Source: Planococcus citri
Lineage: Eukaryota; Arthropoda; Insecta; Hemiptera; Pseudococcidae
Length of the DNA: 64,000 nt
Reading direction: 5' to 3'
Assembly (NCBI RefSeq): GCF_950023065.1
Contig: NC_088678.1
Location: forward strand, 6,500,580 to 6,564,579
This document shows, one piece after another, positions 35,101-50,100 of this stretch. Each line of letters opens with the position of its first letter. The stretch's first letter is position 1. A program made the position numbers and the translations under genes. Under the pieces are notes generated by a model that was not told the origin of the DNA, did no database searches, and saw only the letters and a program-made list of their open reading frames with translations.

Positions 35101-38100
35101 ACGTTATTTTTAATAACCAAACAAAACGTTATATAACGAAAACATAATTTTTTTAAAAGTGAAAACAAAAACGAAAAACGAAAACGAAATCATTTCGTTT
35201 TCACAACGCTGTTCATGAGTCGATCGAAGACGATAAATCGAATTGAAGTGAGCCGTTCGCGAACGATGAATCGAACTGAAATGAATCGTTCACGACTGAT
35301 GAATCAATTTGAAATGAAACGTTTATGAAAGATGAGTCGACGAGAATATTATTCATTTCCTCAACAACGAATCTTTCCAAAAAGAGTCGTTCGCGAACGA
35401 TGAATCAATTAGAAATTAATCATCAACAAAAGATGCATCGAATCGACTAGAAATTATTCATTTCCTAAGCAATGAATTTTCCAAAGCGAGTCGTTCGCGA
35501 ACATGAATCGTTCCCGAAAGATGAGTCAGCTTGAATGAAATTAAATTATTCGTTTCCCGGACCGTGAATTTGTTTCTACTTCAATCGTTCGCAAACGACG
35601 AATCGAATCGAAATGAGTCGTTCGCGAACAACGAATCAATTTTAAATGATTTTTTCACGAACAGTCGATTTGAAATTGATCGTTGTCAAACAACGAATAA
35701 AATTTGAACAAATTGTCCACGATGGAAGAACGATGAATCGCGTCGTTCCTGTGCAAATCGTTCGCGAACGAAGGCCGTATTCGTGTTTAGCATCTTCAAA
35801 AACATATGTATTATCCTGAACATCATAATTGTAAGACCTCGATTTGAATCATTTTGAAAAATGAGATTTCAATTTAGAAAGTTCAACTTAAAATTCTGAG
35901 AAGTGAAGTAATTTTTGAGTCAGCAACGAATCACTCAAAGTGTCCTCTTCCGATTTGTACGGATTGCTATTTTTGGAAAAAACAAGTTCTAAATTTCCAA
36001 GGTGCCCAAATCGATTTTTGGGAAATTTTTGAAAATCCAAAAAAGACAATTTGAAAAAAAAAAAATTTATCAACATAATTTTTCAACAGGAATGAAGGAA
36101 ATGATTTCCAGAGATAATATATCGACTCCTCTAAGCTGGATTCCATCATTTCCAGCTGTTCTGCAGTCTCCAGTGCAGTTTACAATTTTTCCTAAGAATC
36201 GAGTTCTAGCTAATTCTCGACCTGTTTAAAAGATTTATTCACAACTGAGGCAATTTCCAAGCGGGCACCTGAAGTGTTTTTTATTCGATAAACAATTTTT
36301 GACCCATGTATACTTGAAAATCGTCTCTCTTGAGAACAAACTCTTCAAACAAGTAAAAAATAAACCAAAACTCGATTTTTAGCTGCCTGAATAAATTCCC
36401 AAAGAAATCAAAAATCGCACTGGAAGTTTCAGAATGTCTGGAAATGATGGAATTCGCCTCGAAAAAGTTGATATTAGCTTCAGAACTGATTTCCTTCACA
36501 TCAGCTATATTTTTTTTCTCGAACTGACGTCAAGTAGGAGAGGAAGGGGGTCGTTTTGGGTCGAAAAAATAAAATTTTTCATTCGAACGGACACAGAACG
36601 ACCTTTGAAATATTTAAATAATTTTCTAATCAAGAATTCACCATCGTACCCGATCTTTTAAAGCTTTCACCAATGCATTATACTCCATATCTTTCTCCTG
36701 CAGCAGTTGCTGGTAGAACTCTTCGCGATGCAAGAAATCAGTTTCACGTTGCTGGAATTCTTTGATAAGTTTCTTAATCCTAACGTATTTTTTCTCCAAA
36801 GTAGAATATTGTTCCTGTAAAAAAATCAACGATCCCGCGTTAAAATAATCGAATTCGAGTTGCTCGAATTTTTCAAATAAATTCAGTATGATTTATTTAC
36901 TTGAGACTGTTGAAGCATTCCTTGATACGCTGATACATCTCTCTTAGCCATCTGTAAGCTGCGTTCGACTTCTCTCAGTCTTAATCCGGATTGCACTAAT
37001 TTTTCGGCGATTTCTTCTTTCGAAGCGTTGCTTCTCTCCAATTCTTCCAGCTATTACAAAAAAAAACAACCACGATATTAATAATCCATCCACCGAAAAA
37101 TTTCCAAATCCATCCCATGGAATATTACATGATCAGTACTCCACACCACGTTTCCAGTAAATGGTCATTATTTACAATTCGTATGTAGTTTACAGAATGC
37201 GAAATCAAAAAACAAAGCTAAAAATACGACCACTCCATTTCCTAGACCTTATATACTGATTACAGATTACCTCGTGTTATACTATTCTAAAATTGGCCAA
37301 TTCCGAGTTAAAATGAAAATAAAAATTGGTGAGAAAAAAATAATCAAAACAAGCTCCGGCTACGTTTCGATTACCCGGTATCTGTTTGCCACTTAAGAGA
37401 AGCAGAATGAGAGGAGATGTGTATCTTTAAACCATTAAAAGTATGTAATACGAAGCGTTATGAAAAACTGGAACTGAAAATTGCTAATTTATACAAAACG
37501 AATGGGCACGAATGTGTATGATACGCGAAAGTTTTATATGAAAATGAATGTATTGTAACGGTTACGCCAAGCTTTTCGTATTTGCCAAAATTTGTACGTA
37601 GGTATCTCACCCTTGCTTTTAATTTGGCTATTTCCTCCTCGGCTTTAGATGTTTTTTGCTCATTCTGCAAAATAACAATCGTTTTCTGATATTCCTTCTT
37701 TATTGCAACGTGTACCGCAGTAACAAAGTAAAATCTCGTTTCGTTTTGCAATTATGTATTAGTTAAACAAGAAATTCGCCTCAGCGAATCGAAATCATTA
37801 CCTGGTGTAAAAGATGACGAAGTGTTTCAGCATTCGAACCGTCTGCATTCGGATCACGACAGAATGGTGGGTAGTCGTCGATAGAAGATGAATACGAATT
37901 GGTTAACGAAGAATCATCTCGCATGAATTGCTGTCCCAGAGATTGCTCCATTTGTCTGCGGTGTTCTTCACGTTCACGATCGTTCTGCGCGGATAAAAAG
38001 TCATCCTAATGTTAAGCGTTGTGGATCGAGAGTACATCTTAGAATTATATTTTGGTAAATGGGGAAATACTTGTAAGGAAAGTCGGATTAATTGGGCCAC

Positions 38101-41100
38101 TTCGCTGTTTTCTGGATCCTTTTCTCGACCGATGACGAACTTGACTCGACCGCAGGTGTTACGCAGAACTGAGGCGGCATAAGCTTGAGTTACTCCGACT
38201 AACGATTTACCATCTACTTCGATGATTTGATCGTTGACCTGAGACAGAACAGAAATTCATAGAATTAAAATCGGCAGGAGATTCAAAATATATCCGAGGC
38301 AAGTGAAAATAAATGGAAAACAACAATACGACTTTTACACAATTTTTGGCAATAACAGGGTTTTCATAAGGAAATTTTTACAAATGTTTCAAGTTTTGAA
38401 ATTTTTGTCGAAGGTGGGGGGGGGGAGAGGGGACCAGAGACAGATTCAATACACGACAAAAATAGCAAATCAAGTTTCAAAAAGGCCTCAAATTTTCAAA
38501 AAAAAAAACGCAAAAAAATTCATTAAATCGAGATAAACTTGTTAAAAAAAATTTGCGTGTTGAGGAAGGGTTGAAATAATGTAAAAATGGTCAAAAAAGC
38601 AATTTCCAAAAACTGCCAACATTTCTTTGAAAACTGCTCAAAATGCATGAGAAATGTTAAAATTCCTTTGAAGTACCAAAAACACTCAAAAACACTTAAA
38701 AACGCATCAAAATGACTGAAAATTACCAAAATTTTTAGTATTTTTACTTTCTTATCTAAATAGCCAAAAAATGTAGCTTTTGTAAAAATTGCATAAAAAC
38801 CTCCCTTTTGGTCTTTTCAGAAAATCTTCTTTTTTTTGTTTTTTTTTTTTTAGCAAAAAAGTCAGTTTTTTTCTAGTTGAAATTGCAAACAAAAATCATC
38901 TTTTTTAACAAAATTCCTGAAAAATCTCACTTTTTTCTTAAAATTGTCAACAAAGTCTGTTCTTTTCCTTAAAATTGCCAAAGTTTTTTTTTGCTAAAAT
39001 TGCAGAAATGCTTATTTTTTTTCATGTCAAAATTTCCAGAAATTTTTGCTTTTTTTCGTCAAAAAATTTATTATCTTGTGTCAAAACTGCAAAAAAAATC
39101 AGGATTTTTAAACTAAATTTGGTATTAAAAAATTTTTTTTTTTGTGAAACTCAAAAAAATACCAATTTTTTATTAAAATTTTCAACAAGTTCTTTTTTTT
39201 GCAAAGTTGCAGAAAGAAACGTTTGTTTTTGGTCAAAATTGCCAAAAAGAAATTAAAAAATCAGTTCTTAACAAAACTACCCGAAAAGTCTTGTTTTTTG
39301 AAGCAAAAATTCAATCGCAAACAAAAAATTCTGGTTTTATTAAAATATCAACAATTTTTTTCATTTTCAAAAAATCATACTTTTTTGTAAAAATTGTAGA
39401 AAAGACCCATTTTTTGTCAAAATTGCCAAAAAACCGAGTTACTGACAAATTTGCTATAGAATCCGTTTTATAGGCCAAAAATCTCAAAACTACCTTTTTT
39501 CCCAAAATTTACTCCAGAACTAATTTTTGATATGAAAGAACGGAGGAGGAGGAGGGGGAGGGGAAGCAAAAATCACAATCTTCTAAATGGGCCTTTCTGA
39601 GGCGTTCTGCCGTATGGGATTTTTCTCTTAGATCCGCCACAGGAGGGGGCTAAAAAATCCAAATGAAAAATTTCCATTTTCAAAGAGAACTGAAAAATAT
39701 TTATTTCTTTTTTGAAAAGCAGAAAATAAACGTAAATTTAAAAAAAAATGGAAGAGTAGAATTTTTTGAAATTTTGGAAAAGAAATTTCAAGCATTTTAG
39801 GAGGGAATTTGTTCAAATGCTTCACTTTTGAAGACAGGACTCGTCGAGTCAGAAAACAATTTTTCGTGGTAAAAATTTTCCCAATTTCAATGAGAACTGA
39901 AGAATAAAAAAAATTCTACATACTAAGAAAAAAAAATAAAACGAATGAAAAGTTTCAAAGTTTGGTTTCAAAAAATGAAAGAAAACAGGACTTCTTTGCA
40001 ACGTTGTCAAAAAAACAAAACTTGACGGGAAAATTTTCTCAACTTTTTGATTTATTTCTTTTTCAATTTGGGAAGGGGAAGGGAGAGATGTTTAAATGAA
40101 TTCAAGTTACATTTTTCTCATTTTCAAAGAGAACTAAAAAAGATAAAAATTATGAAAATAAAAAAAAAAAAACTAAAACTGTCAAAACTTTGTTAAAGAA
40201 GTGGAAAATTTTTCTATTTTTGGGGAGGGGGGGGGGGTGAAGTGAAGGGATATAGTTCAAATTTACTCAACCCATTTATTAATTTTTCGTGATTTTGTCC
40301 AAAATCAAGAAGCATGCCCCCCCCTTCCCCACCGTAAAAAATATTCACAAAAATGTTCGTTGGGTGCAAATATCAATTCATTTTTCAAATTTGACTCCTC
40401 AGTGTGTCCACAATTCTTCATTTTTGAAAAAATCGGCGACTAGGAAAAGGACACTAAGGATTTAGATTATTTTACTAAATCATCGAACGTTCTCAAACAT
40501 TTTTTTTCAGCTAAACTGAAAACCCAGGTTTCATTTTCGGTTAACTTGATGAAAAACATCATCCAAAGACTGTCGAGCCTCTCGACTTACTTGAATTCTT
40601 CCATCTTTGGCAGCAGCTCCATTTTCGGTAATGGTTTTCACGAATATACCCAGTTTTTCTAATCCGGCATCTGCACCGACTCCCATACCGATGATACTTA
40701 GTCCAAGACCTTCGGATTCTTTGTTCAATTCTACCGCAATCATTTCCAGTTTTTCGACTCTTTTCTCCAATTCGTATTCGGCTGAAGCGGCCACTGGATC
40801 GACATCTTCGTTACGACGATCGTAATCGGTCATCGAAAAAGTACTGTAAACCTGCGAGAAAAAAAAGAAGAGAAAAATTTGGTTATTTTTTTCATTTATT
40901 TTCCAATTTTTTTTTTTTTTTTGAAAAATTAATTCCTACTCTGATAGGATCCGATGTAAATTTAACTCGACGAGCTTTGGATTTAGGTGGCACGTGATAC
41001 AAATCTTCGATAGTTTCCATATGCGGAAGTCCTGGCACTTCGAGCCAGAAGTGACCATCTTCGAAATAATGCACCCCGCTTTCTTCGTATACCTTTAGCG

Positions 41101-44100
41101 GAGAAAAAGAACAGATTTAATAGGCTTGAAAACCTCGACATTTCTCTGAGACCCTTGAGAGACTCTTACTTCTTTCATTTGTTCAGCTTGATATGCTTTA
41201 TAGGTGCTCTCATCGTCTGTCTCTGATAATGGTCTATCTTGCAAAGTGGATTCAAGATCATCGAAACTACCAACTGAGCTAATACGTTCGGATAACAAGC
41301 CAGATTCAGAACCGGTCTGAGATCCAAAATGACTCGAAGCGTAAGTATCCTCTAATCCAGCCATCGATCCGGCGTTACTCGATATCAGCGAATCGTCCAT
41401 TTGAGTAGCGCTCCTAAACACCAAAAATGACCTCATTATAATACACTAATCACGTAATCGGATAATAATTCGGGACACCATCGACATATAAGTAAAGCAA
41501 ACTCCAAATCCCGCTGCTGAGTTTTTTTTGAAAAATAAACGTAGAAATATACCTCAGAAGCGAATTATCATCTGTATCGAAAGCAGCAGTCAACATTTCG
41601 TCCACCCACTGGGTATCGCTAGGTTTATCTAGCGATTCCACAGAAGGGGACAGTAAATGTGCTACTTCTTGAGCTTCTTCGTCTGACAGCAACGTATCGT
41701 GACTCCTATAGTTGTAAAATTATATACGTAAGTATCAGTCAAATCGTCATCATCGTATCGTAACATAATCTCACACCGTCATCGTGCTCATCTTTCCATT
41801 CTAATTGCCTTACGCATTCCATTTTTGAAAATATTTTACAGACAGATACACAAACACGTGCAAGTGAACTTTGAAATTGAGAGAGGAAAAAAAATCGCCA
41901 AAAGACATCAAGCATACGTAAGCATTCCAAAACTACCATACAAATAATACATACGATAAAACTATGTATAAATGACCCACATACTCGTAATGAAACCTTA
42001 CCTGTATTTTTTCTCCAAGATTCTGAATGTGAGAGAATCCGCATGCAAATGAGAATGAAGAAGATGAAAAAAAAAAAAAAAAAGAAAAACTAATAGTTAT
42101 GAAATAAATACAACATGAATAATGATATAGTTTACTAAATAGGTAAAATAAAAAATGAACGAGATATCAAAAGAACGAATTTTTCCATCATTATGAAAGC
42201 GATTCCAGGGAAGGCCAGAAAGAAGAAAATCAACAGATTCGGATCAATTAGCATCAAAGTGCAAAATTTACATTGCTAGATGGCAGAAAAAAAAGCATCG
42301 ATTCAAATTTCGAGCGAATCATTCGCGAACGAAACTTTTTCATCGAGGTCAAAAGTAAACTATTTCCAAATAATTCGATGATTGATCCCTCAGAAAAACA
42401 TACAAACGTCGTTCCCGAACGATTTGTCAAATGTACATGATTCGTTCGCGAACGATTCGACCGAAATCTCCAGACCTTACAAGAAGCGAGTGAAAATGAA
42501 TCGTGCGTGAAATGAATTGAAAATTGAATAAACACGTATGCGGCCGTTCGCTAACGATTTGTTCGAAAAATACACGATTCGTTCGCGAACGATTTACTGA
42601 AATGTACAGAATACAAGAAGTGAATGAAGATGAACCGTGTGTGAAGTGAATAGACCCGTTCGCGTACGAGTGTTGTGTGAATATAGTGGGTGTCTAAGCA
42701 TTGTTTTTCTATGCAAAAGTTGTCTCGGTGAACCCGGTGAACCCTCACACAACGAACGATTTGTTCGAAAAATATATGATTCGTTCGCGAACGATTCTAT
42801 GAAATGTACAGATTACAAGAAGTGAGTGAAAATGAATCGCGAGTGAAGTGAATTGAAAACGAAAAAAAATGTATCAGGTCGTTCGCGAACGATTTGTTCG
42901 AAAAATATATGATTCGTTCGCGAACGATTCTATGAAATGTACAGATTACAAGAAGTGAGTGAAAATGAATCATGTGTCAAGTGAATTGAAAACAAAAAAA
43001 AATGTATCAGGTCGTTCGCGAACGATTTGTTCGAAAAATACACGATTCGTTCGCGAACGATTCAACAAAATGTACAAAATACAAGAAGTGAGTGAAGATA
43101 AATCGTGAGTGAAGTGGATTGAAAACGAAAAAAAAAAATGTATGAGGTCGTTCGCGAACGATTTGTTCGAAAAATACACGATTCGTTCCCGAACGATTCA
43201 ACAAAATGTACAAATTACAAGAAGTGAGTGAAAATAAATCGTGAGTGAAGTGCATTGAAAACGAAAAAAAAAATGTATGAGGTCGTTCGCGAACGATTTG
43301 TTCGAAAAACACACGATTCGTTCGCGAACAACACACACAAATTATTCGAAAACCATCATATTACAGAAAAAATGAGTCAGTTTCAAAATCCACGATTTGT
43401 TGAAATTTGGACCTGAAGAAAAGTACTTGATCGTTCGCGAGCGATTCGTTCATAAACCGAATAGCACACATTTTGAATGCATTTCAAACAACCAGCGACA
43501 GAAAAACCTTGATCTGCTGACCTCCAACTCATTCAGAGACGGATAAGGAAAAAATCGTTTTCTTTTTTTTTAGATTTTGTCTCAAAGAATTTGTGAGAGG
43601 GGTGGGGGTGAAGGAGGGGGAAATGGTACTTCAACAAGATTCACAATACGTATTGTGTCTCACATGCTTATACAAAAATACCTGACATTTTCAATGGTTT
43701 GAAAAACGAATGAATATTTGCAGATGATTCAATCGTTCGCGAACGATTCGAGAAACAATAAAAATCTTAAAAAAAGGTACAAAAATCCATTTTAGGCAGC
43801 TGGAAAAAGGTGAGGACGAGATGAAAAATTGAAATGTCTCAATAGGTACAATTGGGGCACCTTCTTAACAAATATACCAAATTTTAGCCTCTCCAATTAT
43901 TCAAGGGGAGCTTCAGCAATGACCAAAAAAATTCAAAACTGTTGAAAAATGGTGCGATAATCCACTTTTTTGCAGCTGAAAACTGGGTAAGAAGGCGTTG
44001 AAAAGTTGAAACCTCCAAAAGGCACATCTAGGACACCTCTGAGCGCACATGCAAAATTTTAGCCTCCTAGGTCAATTTGGGGAGGCTTCAGCGATAACAC

Positions 44101-47100
44101 AAAATCAAAAAACAATAAAAAATAAAGATGCGAAAATCTATTTTTGTAGATTTGAAAGGATGGGAGGGGAGGAGAAGTAGGGATTTCCAAAATGTTCATT
44201 TAAGACACCCTCTGGATGTACCTAACCTATCAAATTTCAGGAGGGGAGGAGAAGTAGGGATTTCCAAAATGTTCATTCAAGACACCCTCTGGATGTACCT
44301 AACCTATCAAATTTCAATCTTCAAGACCAATTTGGAAGGGTAGGGGGCATGACATGCGGGTTTTCAAAGTCAAAAACACGAAAAACTCAGATTTATTCCC
44401 ATCAAATTGTTCTAAAGGGGCAGATTTTTGGACATGTTGTACAAGTACAATTATTGATATCGACTGATTACCATTCTGAGTTTTTTGAAATCATTTTCAT
44501 CACCCTGAATCCCCTCCTAAAAATTTGGAGATATAAAAATTTTGTTTCAAGGTCATCTCCACTCAAACCCCTCAAATCTAACTCTAAACCAGGCCTAAGT
44601 GGCTTTGACTCGACTAAGATATTTCCAAAATCCAAGGAAAGAAATAACACCGATAAAAATTATTTTTTGGGACTCTAAATTCACGAATGATCCTTTCTCC
44701 AATCTGGGAACCGCAATAGAGAAGTATACGAGCCTGAATTCTCGTTTATTTTAATGAAAAATCTGGCTAAAAACATACGAGAACACTCAAATTCCAACAT
44801 TCTAAAATAATTTCAGCCAAACTTGGAAGTTTTTCAAACACTGAAAGCTCGACCAATCCAAGGTCACAGAAAATTACAAACAACCATGCTTCGAATTAAC
44901 ATCAGATATCAATTTTTTTCAAACGAATATCATTCTCGTTAAATAACAAAAAAAAAAAAAAATTGCAAATTCACACAAACGAAAAATCAATCATACGAAA
45001 GCATTCGAATAATACAAAAATATCACATCTCTACGTAACGTTTCGATAATCAATAATAATAATGGCAAATTTTACACGACAAATGAGACATAACAAAATG
45101 AAAAAAAATCGTAAACATGCATCGTCTATGATATTACTGGTTTTCTTACCGAACACTGAGCAAATTATCAGCCTCATCGGCGGTCATGGTTTCGGCAACT
45201 GGGCCAACAATAGAATGGCTTTCTTTCTGTTGTTCAACAACACCCACAACATCGGCTACTACAACCGGTTCAACGATATTCACCTACGATCACATCGATC
45301 CGATTATTACTGACGATTTTCTCACACAAATCGCGCTTATAAATTCCATACAATCCACACAACGAAAACTTACTGTCTCCTCTGTCGCTTTCCTGTCGCC
45401 TTTTTCGTCAGCGATCGAGTCGTCATCGGCGTCGGCGAATTTCACATTGCTTAAAATCAAACTATCCGATTCGCGCATCGCGATAATCGCTTCGGAGGAT
45501 AAAAATCCGGAATCTTCTTCGCTAATCGAGCTGTTGCACAGGACGGTCGACGAAGTATTCATTTTAATCTCGTTCGAGCTGTCGCCCAAGTTAAATTGCA
45601 GTATTGGTTTGATGATGTCATCTTGCTCGGAAGCTGGGAATGATTCAGTAGCTCCGATTGTATCGAGTTCTTCGCAGCTGGATTTCAGTTCGTTTAGCAG
45701 CTCGTTTTCGATGAAATCTCTCGTGTTGAAATCATCGGCTTCGATGTTGTTGTGATTCGATATGGTCGAGCTTCCTTCATCCGTTGCAGTTTCCGAACGA
45801 CGACTGGGGGCGCCGATTTCCGCGTACAAAGGATCTGGGATATCGTTCGAGACCATCTGAGAAATAATTCAACGATTAGATACCAATTTCGGCGATACGT
45901 AAAAATTAATATTTGAAAAAAATTCACCTTGGGGCATATTTCTGGTACGATTTCCGTTTCGGAGGACCGAACTGCGTCATTTTGGATGCTGGATGTTTTA
46001 TCAACGAGCTCATCTTCGGCGTCAATATCGCGAATATCGTCTGCAGAAAATAATCATAATAATGGTAAAAAAATATTTTCACGTTGAATTACATTTTTTT
46101 TCCAAAACTTTACCTATGCTACGAGCGCAGCACAACAACCTCAAACACATTTCGCGTAAATTTTCAACACCTCATTGTAAAAAAATTCAAATCCGCGAAC
46201 GATATATCACCTTTTGAATAATTTCGCTGCTTACCACACAGCTCGCGTCCATCTGCTGGTACTCTCGTAGTACGTTATAAACAACGCAACGACGACGACA
46301 ACGACTACGACGACGACTTCGTCAACGACATTTCGCAGCTCGTAAGCGTCATTTCAAACGTACGTATATTGGCACCGGGCCATAGTTTTTTCAGAAACAA
46401 GAGCAGTAGAGGAAAAAAACACTGTCATAGAAAGACTCATTCTTCCCGAAAGGTGTACACGAGCACGCGACACCGTATGCAAAACATTACTACCTTTTGA
46501 GCTTCGACGACGATAAAGCACCAGATGAAACATCACCAGAACTACACATTCGCAATAATACTCGTACACTAGCACGACCTACGTATATATGACCATCTCG
46601 CCTCCAATAACGACACCTTATGTAACTAATTGTCAATTACACGCCGCCGGACCGGACCATACCGATGTACGAGTTTTTCAACCAATAACCTCGTTTCCCC
46701 TTTTAATTTTTATAATTGCAATTTAGGTACTCGTTTTAATAAATCGAACGATTAATAAAGTGTTCGAATTTTCACGATCGACTTTCCTGCCCATTTTTTT
46801 TTCGTCGTCGTCGTCGTCGTAACACGAAACCATCAATTTGTCGATTAAATGTAAACATTTGGATACTCCTTGTCTTCCGCGACTCTTTCAAAGTGCCATT
46901 TACGAGTTATTCGTTTTCATTTTATGTACGTGGGTTTACGAAACGATCCGTACGTGGAAAATTTCGAATTATTAACGAGGTAGTCGAATTATTCGAAATT
47001 TTTCCACTTACCGTTTGTTTTCGAAGAGGTATTTTTCTCAGGAATGGATGACTTTGAAGAAGATATTCTGAAAAAAAAAAAATTAAATCACCTTCAACTC

Positions 47101-50100
47101 CTTAAATATACAATATCCATACTCGACTTTTGAAATCGTACCTTTGTTGACTCAAATTGTTATCTAATTCGTTTGAGGAATGTTCAGTGGCAGTGTTTAA
47201 TGTTGAGCAAATATTTTCAGCTGGCAGAGAATTTTCTGATGAGAGATGATGAGGTTTTTCGACTCCACTTCCCGCGTTCGAATTGGTCACTGATGGCTTC
47301 GGAATGCTGGTTTCCGGTTTCTCGGCTTTAGTTTCCGGTTTAGAGGTGATATCCCTGTAACAACGAGGTGATAATTATTATCTTTGCGAATTGAGAATGA
47401 ATCATTCGAGTATAATGCTGCTCTGTTTTTTTTTTTATACAAGGAAAAGTGCTGATATGATGAAATGAATACAGTAAATTAAATAATGTTAATTACGACG
47501 AACTAAATTTGTAATGATTCTTCTATAAAATTATCGTAAATGATGAGGTGATTTTTTCCAAAAAAATTTTACATGGGTTTTTTAAATCGTTTTTCATTAG
47601 GGTCGAAACGTCAAAATCCACAAAAGGTAAATTTCTGACATCTATCCATTACTTATAGGGACCAAAAGGTTCAAATTTTTAGTTCAATTGAACAGAACTG
47701 CATTCTCGTCTAAACTTCAAAAACACGACAAATGACTTAAAAAATCGACTTTTATGGCTTCGAGTGATAAAATGTCGTGGTCAAAACTCTCAAAAGCATA
47801 CATAGGCAATTAGGCATACATACACCCATCGTAGGAATTAAATTTCAGCCTCTGAGTTAATCAGGAGGACTGCAGCTAGGCCAAAAAGGTGAAAGCACGA
47901 AAAATTGATTAAAAGTAGACTTTTTCGACCTTTCAGCGAGAAATGAAACGGGTTCAGAAGGTCTAAATCCCCCTTCCCTCCACCCTTTCTTTCCTTCATG
48001 CCTTCCTTCCAAAAGCAAAACTATGTCAACTACACTTCAACCTCCCAGGTCAATTTGTGAGGATGAAGATCAAAATTATGATAAAATTGAATTTTTTCAC
48101 CTCAAGGAGGGTAAAATGACTCAAAAGTTTGGAATTTCGAAATTTTGGTCACATGGAGAGGTATCATTTTTGATCATTTTAATCACATAATTTCAACTTC
48201 CAAGGTTAATTCGAGGGGCTTGAGGGTCAAAATGGCGAAAAAATCAAGTTTTTTCATCTCAAAAAGAGTGGGAATATCTTGAAAATATGAAATTTAGATA
48301 TATTCATCACAATGAAGACTTAGACATCCAGAGAATTATTTTCCATCATTTTAGAACTTCAAGAGAATGGTATGAATATTATAGCCTTAATAATATAATC
48401 CTCTAAAAAGCTTAACTTTAATATAAATTCTCGTCTAGAAAATTTGCTGTAAATAAAACCAATTTTCAGTTGCTTGTAAAATCACAAAAATTCAAAAAAA
48501 AAAAAACACAAAAAAACTGGGAATGAAATTGAAGACATAAAATTTTGAAAAACATGTGAAAAAGGAGCAACAAATTAAAAAATTAAAAAAATAGTAAGTA
48601 CAATAAAAAAAATTAAATTCTCTCAATTTTTTAGAGCTGTTGAAAAACTGAAACGAAAAAAAAAATCAGCTAAGAAATAATTATTTGGAAATACATAATG
48701 TACTTTGAAATTCTGGCAATATTACAAAAATTTTCATTTTAAAATTTAAAGAATCAATTTTCGAGTTATTTTAATTCATTTTATATCAGTTTCTAATCGA
48801 ATTTCACCTTCGTCAAATTTTAGGAAAAATTTACAATGAAAGGAGAGAGGGAAGGCGGAGGTGAGGGGAGAAGGGAAAGAGAAATGAAAATAATTCATTT
48901 TTGTATTCACAACATTACATTTTCTGAAACTGATACAAATTTTTTTTAAAGTTCAAACACCTAACTGGAAAATTTTTCCAAAAATTAAAAAAAAATCTAA
49001 ATCCATAATCAGACTTTTACTGGCAAGTAAAAAAAATCAAGACCGATAAAAATTATTTCAATATTAATTATTTTCAACTAATCAGATCATCCAGGACAAT
49101 TTACCTCCACCATTCTACATTTTTTTCAAAATTTTTCTCATTTTTGAAAAAAAAAAAAATACAAAGAAAAAAATATTTAAAAAACAAAATCAAATGAGGG
49201 AACGTTATGTTATCATTTCAACACAACGAGCACATCAGACACAATTTTTTCTTTTTTCTAATGGATACCAATCAGATCATCCAGGACAAATTACCTCCAC
49301 TATCTTACATTTTTTTCAAAATTTTTCTCATTTAAAAAAAAATACAAAGAAAAAAATAGGTATTTAAAAAACAAAATCAAATGAGGGTAACGGTATGTTA
49401 TCATTTCAACTCAACAAACACATCAGACACAATTTTTTGGCATTTTTTCTCCTTTCTAATAAATTTGAAATTAAAAAAAAAAAAAAATAGTAAGAATTTT
49501 GGAGCAAAATCAAAATCTTTGGAACCAATGAAAAAGCAAAAAAGCACAGAAAAAATTCATTTTGATGGTCTTGTCGAATTACAACGAGAACTAGGAGTCA
49601 TCGAGAGTCACATGCACTCAAAGTGAATTCCATTTTGGGCTTTTACCAATTTCAAGAAAAAAATGGAACCGATAGAGGAGCTTCCAAAAAATATTTCAGT
49701 TCCTGAATAGAAAATTGAAGGTCCTAACTTCATATAGATGTTTAAAAAATTTTCAAATGCGGTACAAAAATTGCAGAAATTGATGAAAACATCAAAATGA
49801 ACAATTTTGATTCCGTAAGAATACATTTTTTTGTCGCATTTGAATATTACAATCGCAGTCAAAGGACTTGCGAAGATTTTTTTTGAGGGGGGAGGGGAAG
49901 GAAGGGTCCAAACAGCGTTAAAAATACAATCGTAGAAAAAAATATGACTGAGATGGACGATTTCCAGAGTTGTGGCTGCTCAATCGCAAATTTTCGAGAT
50001 TTCGGGGAATTTTTAAATAGCAAAACATTTGGATTCAAAATTTTACTCATCCTCACTCATATTGAAAGTGGTCCCTGAAACACGTAGAGAGCTGAAATAT

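Noticed and set aside
33290..43460. CRISPR-like repeat-spacer arrays
   Set aside because: Repeats are palindromic cores with variable, partly repeated spacers inside introns of an animal gene. No cas genes are present and the host is not a prokaryote.
46231..46254. ATGGACGCGAGCTGTGTG with a GTAAGC donor as an alternative first coding exon
   Set aside because: It leaves phase 0, whereas spinophilin exon 6 needs phase 1. It could only be a non-coding leader, so I did not call a CDS.
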